Shown here piece by piece: positions 11,401 to 20,179 of a stretch of 64,000 nucleotides of DNA. The DNA is taken from positions 19,055,302 through 19,119,301 of the forward strand of contig CM028931.1 in NCBI GenBank assembly GCA_016801845.1. Direction: 5' to 3'. The DNA comes from Polydactylus sextarius (lineage: Eukaryota; Chordata; Actinopteri; Polynemidae). Under the pieces are notes generated by a model, which ran no database searches, was not told where the DNA came from, and was given only the letters and a program-made list of their open reading frames with translations. Position 1 is the first letter of the stretch; each line of letters begins with the position of its first letter. A program made the position numbers and the translations under genes.

Positions 11401-14400
11401 AGAAAACACCACCGAGTTATTTATAGAAACAACAGTCATTTGCAGCCATCGATGGTGACGTTTTATTCCTTTACCTTCTGCGTCATGTTGGACTGAGACA
11501 GGTTGTTGAAGATGAAGGCGATCTTCTCCTGGACGTTCTCCGGCGGCTCCACGATCCGTTCGGTCTGGTCCGTCGCTACTAGCAACGTGTCGATGTTGGT
11601 AGTGTTTATTGACGGCTGCAGGAGGAAACATTGGTTATTATCATGTTGAATGATGTTTATCGTCACATTGTTACGACGGAGCATTGGAGCCACGTTGGGG
11701 AAAAAAAAAGATTCTTAAATTACGAGAATAAAGTCGTAGTTTTACTTCTCACTGCAACTTTAAACTTGTAAAACTACAACTTCATTTACGACTTCAATTG
11801 TCTCACTTATTCTTGAAAAATTGTGAATTTTATTCTTGTAAATTTGCTATTTTTATCTTGGTAAAATTACAACTTTATATTCCTAAAGTTACGATAACTT
11901 ACAGTTAAGTTACAAACTACAACTTTTGTTTAAATTGACGACTCATTTTCAAAATATTCTTAATTTATTGTGGAAATAAAACAACTTTATTCTGGTAAAA
12001 ATTAGGATTTCCGTTCTCAAAATATTACGACTTTTATTGCCGTAAATTTGCGTAAACGAATCACTTTTACTCCTGTAATATTACGACAATTATTTACAAC
12101 TTTTATTCTTTAAATACTCCAACTTATTCTAGTAAAGCTTTACTTGTTACTCGTAAATATTTAGACTTTATTCCTTAATATTGTGACTTTTATCCTCATA
12201 AGATTCTGACTTGTTCTCGTAAAACTATAACTTTAAATTTACAACTTCTATTCTCTAAATATTCTGACTTTTGTTCTTGTAAAGCTATGTTGCTGTGGTA
12301 GTTTTAAGGTGGTTCTTCTCCCCTGACGTGGTCCGGGTTCTAGTTGTGGTTTAAGGGATCCAGAGTGAGACTCACGGGCACGTCCTTCTTAAAGCCAGTC
12401 GTGGGTCTGGTGATGGTGGTGGACTTGGCTGCCGTGGTGGTGGTGGTGGTGGTTGTGACTAGCGTGCTGGGTTGTCCGGGCGGTGCTGGTTTGGGGCCTC
12501 CGGGCTGCTGCTGCTGCTGTTGCTGCTGTTGTTGCTGCTGCTGCTGCTGGGACTGGGCCTGAGCTTGGACCTGGGCCAGAGCCAGACTCCCCGGTGTGGT
12601 GATGGAGCCCTGCATCTTCACCGGAGGGTCCCGTGACTGTTGGCCGTACTCGATATACTGCACACACAGGATATTCAAAGACGCAGAGCGGGAGGGTTAA
12701 TTTACCTGAAGGCGGGACGCCGTCTCCCACCTCGGAGCGGGGACACTAAGACTTTAAAGTAGCGATGTAAAGGTAAATTAGGGAAACCTGTTTACCTCTT
12801 GTAAATGGTGTGGAAACTGTAAAAAGTGTGCGATTGAAGCCAGATGCTGACAGTACTGAGGATAATCCTTTAGTCTACAGAGATCAGACACGTTAGCGTC
12901 ACAACATCACTCACGTTAGAATCATCTGACGCAACAGGATCAAATCTTTACCTGTTTTTGAACCTATCTAAGGCGGCGATGCCAAAGTAATACATTTTGG
13001 ACCCGTAGGGTTTCCGTAAGGCCTCGAGGACGTAGCGCAGCGCCAGGCCCAGCGCCATGTAGGTGACCAGGCCCTTCTCGATGATGCCTCCGAACAGGCA
13101 GGCGGTGATGTGCAGCTCCTTGTCCGGGTACTGGGGGAAGAAGCGGTACTCCTCGAACAGGTTGCGCAGCATGCAGTTGAACACCTCGCGCTCACGTTTG
13201 ATAGACGAGTCCTTGAACCTCTGCAGCATCTCCAGGACCTGAGCCACAACACGGGTGAGTCAAACAACAACAACAACAACTCCATCGTTTCAGGTTTAAA
13301 CATAAACGTGTGTACGTACTTCGTCCACAGACATGGTCGGGTGAGGAGGGTGGTTGTAGATGCGCTGGAAGTAACTGTTGGCCTCGTCGTCGATCTCTTT
13401 ACTAAAGTGCTGGTTCGCCTCGGGCCACACCTGAGAAAGGTCAGCTGGGACAAAAACAAACAAACAACAGGTTAGTTGTTTTTAAATCGACTTTAACGTT
13501 GCGATTAAACACTTATGCAGCACGAGACGAGCAAGTTGTGGTGATCAGTTCCTCCAGGACTTCAGGACTTATGAGGAGTTTTGTTTTTTGGAAAAAATTG
13601 CAATAAAGTTGCAGCGTTTTGGTGCCAGTAAAGCTGTGTACTCGTTGGTATTGGTTGAATTTGCGTTATTAGTTGCGAGGTGAAATCCTGGAGGGTCTGA
13701 GATAATCAGGCACCATAAAAACCTCCAACCGCTCAGGTCAGACGTCTTTGCGGTGATTAAAGTAAAGTAAAGAAATAATGACACGTCAGTGGGGCCGTCA
13801 GCTTAAGCAGACAAGGAATGGAAGACTGATCTGGATCTCCTCTGTCACAGGTAACAGCTCTGTCATTTTTAAAGTGTTTTTTTTTCCTCCAGGAGCAGAG
13901 GAGATCCAGAGCCGAGCGGCGCAGGGCGGGGCTCTCAGTCGCACCACTACCACCACCACTTACAGGCCTTCATCTTACTCTGCTGGAAGGTCGGCGGGTT
14001 CAGGCTCGGCGTGCTCATCTTCCTGGTGCTGAACGGGTCAGCGCTGACCGACGGCATCCCCAGACTGGAGCCGATGCTGGAGCCGATGCTGGAGCTCAGC
14101 GTACCTGAGGGGTGACGACGGAGTTAGTCGCTTCAGTCTACAACCACCGCCGTTGTGTTTATTTAAAACCAAAATGTGATGAGAATTTAAAAACAAAAAA
14201 GCAGCGTAGTACCAGAGTCCATACCAGGGAGCTGCGACGACAAGCTGCCGATGCCCCCGAACGGCGTGCTGGGGTTGGGGTTGGACAGCGGCGGGAAGGC
14301 CTTGGCTGGAGACTGGGGGTTACTGAACGCCGAGCTCAGGGAGGCGGGGAAACCCTGCATGCTGGGAGTGTGGGAGGTGGCGGTGCCTCCCAGGTTCAGG

Positions 14401-17400
14401 GAGCCCATGCCGGACAGAGGGTCCACCTGGGGGAGAGACACAAAGACTCTTTAGTAACGTAGTTTACTTCACTACATGGTTCTTCTGAACATCAATTCTG
14501 TAGGTAATGTTTTGTTACAATTTACCACAGTTTGTTACAATTCACTACATTCTGAAAACCTCTAGACTCTAGTCAGAGACATTAGGTGTTTTCATTAGGT
14601 TGTGTTTGGCTACATTTTGTTATGTTTTGCTACATTCTACCAGTTCTTTATTTTACAGCCTCTACAAGCTAGAATCATTATGTATAGTTTTAGCTACAAT
14701 TTGTTACAATTCACCACGTTCTGTGACATTGTACACGCTAGTTAGAGACATTAGATGTTGTTTTTGTTACATTTTGACACATTTTGTCACAGTCTGCTAC
14801 AATGTACTGTGTTCTGTAACATTCTACATGTTCTAAAAGTGAGTGAGCGGCATTAAATAATGTTTTTGCCACGTTCTGTAACATTCTATCAATTCGTTGT
14901 TCTACACCATCTCCATTAGGTACAGAAAGATTAATATGTCCTTTCAATACTCAAGTATTTCTAAAAGCAACAACTGTCTACTCATAGTAACATCTGACCG
15001 GTGTTATCTGTTCCACCAGGACGTTACCTGAACAGGTGAGATGGCGTCCAGGCTGCTGGTGCTGGGAGCTCGTCCTTTGGGCATCACCCCCGGCGGCGGC
15101 TGCCGCGCTTTGTTCATCACGTTGCTACAGTTGGCGACCATGGTCAGGATGGTCTCCGACAGCTCCTGGGACACGCTCCTGAGGAAACGAAGCGTTAAAG
15201 TAAGTTCAGAGCAACAAGCGGTTTTATTTGAAGGTTTAAACTGATGTGTTCTCACCCGGCGCAGGACTGCAGACAGGCCAACATGGTGGCTAGAGTCTCC
15301 GGCGGCAGCTGAGCGCTCTTTGGCTGCTCTTTGTCTGGAGCTAAACCGCCCATGATGGACGGGCAGCGCCGCTTCAGGAACGTGACGCACGCCTGGATAA
15401 AAGGTTCCTAACACAGACACACAAACACAACATTAACAAAACCGTTCTTATCTCAAGATACGACGTATAAAATCAGATTTTTTTTAAAGACCAGTCGTAC
15501 CCCGTGCTCTCTGATTTTGTCAGTCAGCCATTTGTCAAGTTTGAGGTATTCACGGCGAGAGGCAAGTGCAGCAAGGTCAATAACAAAGGCAAATGGAGTA
15601 CCATTCAGCAGCATCGATAAAGACTGAGAGGAAGAAGAAGAAAAGGGTTTAGAGGGATTCTTCAAGATCTTTACGACGATAAGTTTCTATTTTGTTTTAG
15701 TTTGTTTCTAACGAACCTTCAAGTCCTGGGCCACGTCCAGGATGCGAGACAGCTTGGCCTGGTCGTACTGTTCTCCCCTCATGTACCACTCAGCCATCGA
15801 GTGCATGATGAGCTGACGGATGGAGGGAGACTGGCCCTGGACGGACACAAAACAAACCACACGTGTTTAATATGAACATAACAAACGGAAATAAGAGGAA
15901 GCAACGGTGGTGTGTCCTCACCTGTCCGTGCCAGGCGTAGTGCAGGATGATGGCGGAGTTGGGGTGGTTTCCCAGGAAGATGGGCATCAGGGTGGAGATG
16001 AGCTCGTGGCGCAGCGTGTGCCACGAGGTGGAGATCTGCAGCAGCGCCAGCACCAACATGTCGGGGCAGTGTTTGGTGGGAAAGCTGAAGAGCTGCTTCA
16101 CCTGCTCGTACTGACCCACCTCCGACAGGCGCAGCAGAGACTCCACCAGGTCCAGACTTTTCCTGCGACGAAAACCAGCGACCGGTTCAGCGTTTACAAC
16201 GTTTTAACGTTATCACTCTCGTTAAAAGCGGTGAAACTATTGAAGTACGAACCACGTGGCGATCTCCCGGTTGTCCTCCTCCGGCGGCGCCTTCAGGATG
16301 TCCGTAGCCACCGTGTGACACGGGTAGTCGGCGAAACAAAACACCTCTGGGCTCATCAGCGAGTGTTGGATGAACGACAGCTGACAAACGAAACGATGCG
16401 CAGCCGTTAGATGTTTAAAGACGTTAGGATGAATCTTTGCATCTGCGTCGTAGTTATGATTTCTCCTCTACCTGCCCCTCGGCGTGTTTCCACGGCCGAT
16501 AGATGAGGTCGACGGGGAACACCTCGATACCCAGACCCCTCTGGATCCCGTAGACCACGATCTGCAGGCCTTTACTGTCCCGGATCAAGAAGCCGGGGTG
16601 GTCCAGTTCATACGTCACCTCTTTGAAGTTCAGGTTGGGATTCTGGTGTAGCAACAGCATCACAGTTAGTTTAATTAAGCGTTTGACAATGAGAAAATAT
16701 TGAGCAGAAATCATCACGGGGTCACGTACGACTTCTTTGACGACGTCGATGAGAACCTCCACGTTCCACGTGTGAGCCTGCGAGCCGTCATTCTTGTCCT
16801 TCCCGTCGCTCCAGATGCCGCTTCCTGGAGCGGAGATGGACTGGAAGAGGAAACGTCGTTAACTTCTTTTATCTGCCGGCAACTACCAGACTTAAGACCT
16901 TTATAGAGATTGTTGTGGCTTAATCTGCATGATTTCACAGCAGCTTTTCTAAGAAAAACTGTTGCCGTGTTTTTAGGTGTTTTGTTGTAATTAAGTTGCA
17001 GTATTTTTAGTTGTTTTGTTGCAAAGTTGCAGTGTTTTCAGTCGTTTTGTCGCAACAAAGTTGCAGTGTTTTTAGTTGTTTTGTTACAACAAAGTTGCAG
17101 TGTTTTTAGTCGGTTTATTGCAACAAAGTTGCAGTGTTTTTGGTCGTTTTGTCACAACAAAGTTGCAGTGTTTTCAGTCGTTTTGTTGACACTAATCTTG
17201 TTGTGTAAACTGACCTGCAGCGGGATGCCGTCAGTCAAGCCAGAGTGAGTCCGAGCCATCATGCCCAGGACTCTGGCCACCTGACTGGCCGTCACCTCCC
17301 TCACCCCGTACTGGAGGATTATGTTTCTGCATTCGTCCACACTGAGGAGAAAGAAAGGGGTCAGAGGAGGAAGCGTCACCCAGTTGTAGGAGAGGACGCG

Positions 17401-20018
17401 GACGCGTAAACTCACCTGGCGCAGAAGCCGTAGCCGACTTCTTGCATGAATTCTGCGAGAGAGCTCTCCATCATGGTCTTAGCTAACTCCCCCGAGTCTG
17501 GCAGGATCCTGTCCATGAGAATGTCCCGTTTTTCAGGGTAGAGCAGTGGTGCGAGCACCACAGGGCAGCGCTCCTGGGGGAAATCTGAGACAAACACAAC
17601 CGCTACGTAAGAAAGACTTAGTCCACAAAGTTGTTCGGGTGCAGATATCGTCTCGTCCGACTGTCGTCCGTCGTACCTCGGCAAAGTGTCTTGAGGAAGG
17701 CGTCGATCTGCTCCTGTCCGACCCCGCTGGCTCCCTTCTGGCCAAACAGTAGATGGGAGAGCAGCAGGTGCAGCACCTCTATAGCGATGTCCTGGAAGCC
17801 ACCTTCCTGGTTCCCTCCGAGGTCGGCGTCCACGTACGAGCGCAGGAGGTCCGGGAGCTTCTGCTTGATGAACTGAGCAGCTGAGGAACAAAACAAACTA
17901 ATGGTTAATTGATTATTTTATTAAACATTTAAAGATCTTATTTTAGTTCATTTACATTCAATCACTGTTGAATTCATCTATTACGTAGCATCTGGAAAAT
18001 TTAAAACCTGTAGAATATGTAATTTTACATAATTTAAATAAAGTTTTAAGAGTGTAAATAACAAATAGGGAATCAAAACAACTATTTCTTACACAAACTT
18101 GTGCTTTTAAAGATAATTTTGAAATGATTTGTGTTTATAAAGTTTAAAAACAAGACGTCAGAGACAAATCTGACCTTTTTTTATACATTTAAAGATCTTT
18201 TTCTAGTTTATTTACACTCAAACCTTGTTAATTTTATCCTTTATATAGGATCTGGAAGATATTAAGTCATGATTTAATGATTATATTAATGTTTTCGGTG
18301 CGTCAGTTAATATAAAACCTGTAACATATGTAATTTAAATTAAGTTTTAAGAGTTTAGATAAAGAATAGGGACCTGAAACACATTTTTTTGCATAAACTC
18401 ATGTTTTTTAAGTGTATTTTGAATGTATTTAAGTTCAGACCTTCTTCTCCTCATTTAAAAATCTTGTTCTTGTTAATTTACACTCAAAGCTTGTTAACTG
18501 TATCTGTCACGTTACGTCATCCGTTGCCGGACTCGTTTCTGAGAGAAACTCACCGAAGCCGCGAAGGTCTGTGTTGCTGGAGTTGAGCAAAGCGAGACCG
18601 AATATGACCTGGGGAGCGAAACAAAACGTTAGAAACATTTATTTCTTGTTCCTTCTTAACTAAAGCGAAACTAAACTCACCTCCTGGACTTTGCTGAGCT
18701 TAAGAACTTTACTCAGTTGAGTGAACAAATGTGCCGACGGCTTCAAACTCTGGAGAAAAGAGTAAAAATAAAAAACGATTCGAACGTTAAAATGTAACAA
18801 TGCGTCTTCGTACATCGAGGACGAGTTATTCCTTCTCACCTTCTGGTAGTGCAGCGGATTGTCGATGGCGTAGCACAGAGTGGAGATAAAGTTCGGCTTC
18901 GATATCAGCGACACACACTCCTGGATCAGAAACTGTGTCTTGGGCAAGTTGGAAAGCAAAAAAAATAAAATAAAATAAAATAAATAAAACGTAACAAAGA
19001 AGAAGAAGGAGGCAGATGAAGAGCAGAGTAAGTTTTCGTTACGCATCAGATTAATTCATTCACGTTTCCACAGTTTTAACCTCAAGTGTTTGTTCTGCAG
19101 CAGCTTCAGTGGGAAGCAGATGTGAAACTTCAGCCGCCGACGTGAGTAAATACGAAACATTTTAAGGCAAATTACTTTTGTTTTTCCGGTAGATGTGACA
19201 CAATGTTTTATATCAGTGTTTCAAGTGCGTCAGTTAATGTAAAACCTGTAACACATGTAATTTTATGTGATTTAAATGAAGTTTTAAGAGCGTAAATAAG
19301 AAAATACGGACCCGAAACACCTTTTTCTTGAACAAACTTGTGTTTTTAAAGACAAATCAGACCTATCTATAAAGATCTTATTTTACTTTATTTAAACTCA
19401 AAACTTTACTTAAATCATGCAAAATTATATAATTTATGTGGTTTTACAAGGTTTAAGAGCATAAACACATTTTTCTTGTGTAAAAGTACGTTTTTAAGGT
19501 TAATTTTGAAGTGATTTGTGTTTTTTTTATACATTTAAAGATGTTATTTTACTTTATTTACATTCAAACCTTGTAAAATCACTTAAAATGTGCAATTTAA
19601 ACAACGTTTTAAGAGCATAAACATGTCTTTCTTGCTACAGGGGAACTAATTTCTGTATCTGCAGCGTTGTCGTTACGACTACGACTTTCTAAAATGTTTA
19701 AAAACAAAACAAAAAACATCAAAAACTACCTGGTGAAAGTCCTTGCCACTGCTTTTACCATCGCCACTGAAATCCACATGGGAGAAGAGACAGCGTAGTA
19801 GATGCCTGTCTGCCTCAGGACCGTGACGATTTACAATCTGGGCGAGGAGAAGGAAAACGTCAGCGCGTACGTGGTCGTATTTACTGATATGAACTGTAAT
19901 GTCTGTTGATACTTACATGCTGTATTTCTTGCTGGCTGGCTCGGTAGTTTTTCTTCGTTAAATTGTCCACCAGATAGCTGATTTGAGACAAAGCCAGCGA
20001 GAGCGAGTCAAGATTCAT
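3220..20018 (-). CDS. cnot1: CNOT1, scaffold subunit of the CCR4-NOT deadenylase complex (complete, 48 coding exons)
   Basis: CNOT1 is the large scaffold on which the CAF1/CCR4 deadenylases, CNOT9, CNOT2-CNOT3 and CNOT10-CNOT11 assemble. It drives mRNA poly(A) shortening and microRNA or TTP-directed decay, mainly in the cytoplasm. The start [20 protein letters not shown] (ATG at 20018) and the end [10 protein letters not shown] followed by TAG (3222-3220) match vertebrate CNOT1 almost exactly. The 48 exons sum to 7194 bp with consistent phases and GT-AG borders, giving 2397 residues against about 2376 in human. Most of the extra length is a glutamine tract in exon 22. Most introns are 75-120 bp; the longer ones hold tandem repeats. 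Exons are listed in the four block entries that follow. The start lies head-to-head with the NCOA5-like gene, 3.1 kb away. Confidence 0.98.
4500..5125 (+). repeat. GCTACRTTAGCTAA minisatellite in cnot1 intron 43
   Basis: Degenerate units of roughly 20 bp, of the type TTAGCTAACTTTGCTACA and TTAGCTAATTTGGCTACG, fill most of the 669-bp intron between exons 43 and 44. Short inverted matches (TAGCTAA/TTAGCTA) make the array locally self-complementary. Confidence 0.85.
5880..6325 (+). repeat. GCTACRTTAGCTAA minisatellite in cnot1 intron 40
   Basis: The same family as in intron 43, with the words GCTACATTAGCTAA, TTGGCTACATT and GACTGCGTTAAGTAACTT. It ends 12 bp before exon 40. Confidence 0.85.
7175..7535 (+). 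repeat. GCTACRTTAGCTAA minisatellite in cnot1 intron 37
   Basis: Third array of the same family in the same gene, lying between exons 37 and 38. It includes GTTAGCTAACATGGCTACG and CTTGACCATGTTAGCTAAC. Confidence 0.85.
8476..11615 (-). CDS. cnot1: cnot1 exons 23-33: MIF4G (CAF1-binding) and CNOT9-binding regions (residues 1087-1620)
   Basis: Exons: 11615-11475, 11397-11218, 11131-11015, 10706-10596, 10509-10432, 10348-10171, 10026-9893, 9809-9513, 9426-9286, 9201-9097 and 8595-8476. The early part ([55 protein letters not shown]) is the MIF4G domain that holds the CNOT7/CNOT8 (CAF1) nuclease. [11 protein letters not shown] and [13 protein letters not shown] follow. The later part ([18 protein letters not shown], [56 protein letters not shown]) is the DUF3819 region that binds CNOT9. 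Exon 29 has a Thr-rich linker more variable than its surroundings. Confidence 0.95.
8691..9044 (+). mobile_element. Minisatellite-bearing element with inverted ends, copy in cnot1 intron 32
   Basis: The left end reads TTCCTCCAGGAACTG and the right end reads GTGAAATCCTGGAGGA, giving an inverted TCCTCCAGGA terminus. Just inside the left end is TCAGATTTCACTGCAGCTTT followed by CTAAAAAA. The interior is a tandem array with the core TTGCAATAAAGTTGCAGCA / TTTTGTTGCAATAAAGTTG, units 20-35 bp. No coding capacity, so any transposition would need an outside enzyme. The core is oriented antisense to cnot1. Confidence 0.6.
10760..11005 (+). repeat. TTTTGCTACATTTTGTTACAG repeats in cnot1 intron 25
   Basis: Short imperfect units around GTTTTGCTACATT and TTTTGTAACAGTTT fill the 308-bp intron between exons 25 and 26. 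Similar units occur at 3600-3780 (intron 46) and 14480-14900 (intron 16). Confidence 0.75.
11705..12295 (+). repeat. TTTATTCTNGTAAAATTACAACT repeat in cnot1 intron 22
   Basis: Diverged tandem units of about 20-30 bp, of the type TACGACTTTTATTCTCGTAA and AAATTACAACTTTATTC, make up most of the 760-bp intron between exons 22 and 23. Confidence 0.75.
12376..14426 (-). CDS. cnot1: cnot1 exons 17-22: Ser/Gly-rich linker, TTP-binding region and Gln/Thr linker (residues 711-1086)
   Basis: Exons: 14426-14213, 14104-13964, 13444-13320, 13238-12952, 12874-12796 and 12657-12376. Exons 17-18 encode a low-complexity Ser/Gly/Pro linker, including a small internal duplication (SSIG twice). Exons 19-21 correspond to the MIF4G-like module that binds tristetraprolin in human CNOT1, with [38 protein letters not shown] and [15 protein letters not shown]. 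Exon 22 holds the linker before the CAF1-binding MIF4G domain and carries 15 Gln codons in a row at 12505-12549 (about residues 1029-1043) plus a run of Thr. The exon 18 donor was chosen as GTAAGT after 13964 because it keeps the FQQSKMK...DLSQVWP reading. Confidence 0.92.
12505..12549 (-). repeat. cnot1: Coding CAG/CAA repeat: 15 consecutive Gln codons in cnot1 exon 22
   Basis: Read on the minus strand, the tract has 12 CAG and 3 CAA codons (CAA at 12520, 12529 and 12532 in plus coordinates). It follows a Gln/Ala-rich stretch and a single Ser and precedes [12 protein letters not shown]. The corresponding human linker has QAQAQAQ but no long poly-Gln run. Confidence 0.9.
13551..13697 (+). mobile_element. 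Minisatellite element with inverted ends, short copy in cnot1 intron 18
   Basis: The left end is TTCCTCCAGGAC and the right end is GTGAAATCCTGGAGGG. Between them are only one to two copies of the TTGCAATAAAGTTGCAGCG core, so this is a minimal or contracted member of the family seen at 8691-9044. Confidence 0.55.
14480..14900 (+). repeat. TTTTGYTACATTYT repeats in cnot1 intron 16
   Basis: Imperfect units built on TTTGTTACAATT, CTACATTCT and ATTAGATGTTTT, with three longer sub-repeats around GTTAGAGACATTAG. The family resembles that in intron 25. Confidence 0.7.
15028..20018 (-). CDS. cnot1: cnot1 exons 1-16: N-terminal HEAT region (residues 1-710)
   Basis: Exons, 5' to 3' on the minus strand: 20018-19917, 19837-19730, 18938-18840, 18749-18681, 18608-18554, 17880-17677, 17584-17416, 17341-17215, 16840-16730, 16642-16472, 16380-16253, 16162-15922, 15836-15717, 15623-15501, 15407-15256 and 15178-15028. 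This HEAT-repeat part binds the CNOT10-CNOT11 module in the known complex. Recognisable stretches are [75 protein letters not shown] and [19 protein letters not shown]. The border of exon 11 (TG joined to G to form the Trp of ATWKS) uses a weak GTTCGT donor and is the least certain here. Confidence 0.93.
16920..17190 (+). mobile_element. Minisatellite element, partial copy in cnot1 intron 8
   Basis: A left flank GATTTCACAGCAGCTTTTCT matches the subterminal flank at 8720. It is followed by at least five units of GTTGCAGTGTTTTTAGT and CGTTTTGTTGCAACAAA. No right terminus is visible before exon 8. The orientation is antisense to cnot1. Confidence 0.55.
17920..18520 (+). repeat. Repeat of about 250 bp units in cnot1 intron 5
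   Basis: Two to three diverged units are recognised by TAAAACCTGTA, TGTAATTTTACAT, TTTAAATAAAGTTTTAAGAG, AAATAGGGA and CATTTAAAGATCTTATTTTA. The same family reappears in intron 2. Confidence 0.8.
19160..19640 (+). repeat. Same ~250 bp repeat family in cnot1 intron 2
   Basis: Contains GTAAAACCTGTAACACATG, GAAGTTTTAAGAGCGTAAAT and ACCTATCTATAAAGATCTT, matching the intron 5 units in the same orientation. Exons 3, 4 and 5 lie between the two arrays. Confidence 0.8.
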
Positions 20019-20123
20019 TGCTGGTTGGGGCGGAAGCAGGCGGCCGAGCACGGCGCAAAATCACCATTATTCCCCTTTAGTCACTTCAGTGATATGTTAC
20101 TTCTGCTCCCCCCCACCCTACTA

Positions 20124-20179
<56 letters not shown>

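Noticed and set aside
20126..20177. Processed pseudogene ending in the 52-base A-run
   Set aside because: The sequence before the run (20019-20125) is the cnot1 5' flank and shows no retrogene or SINE body that I can recognise.
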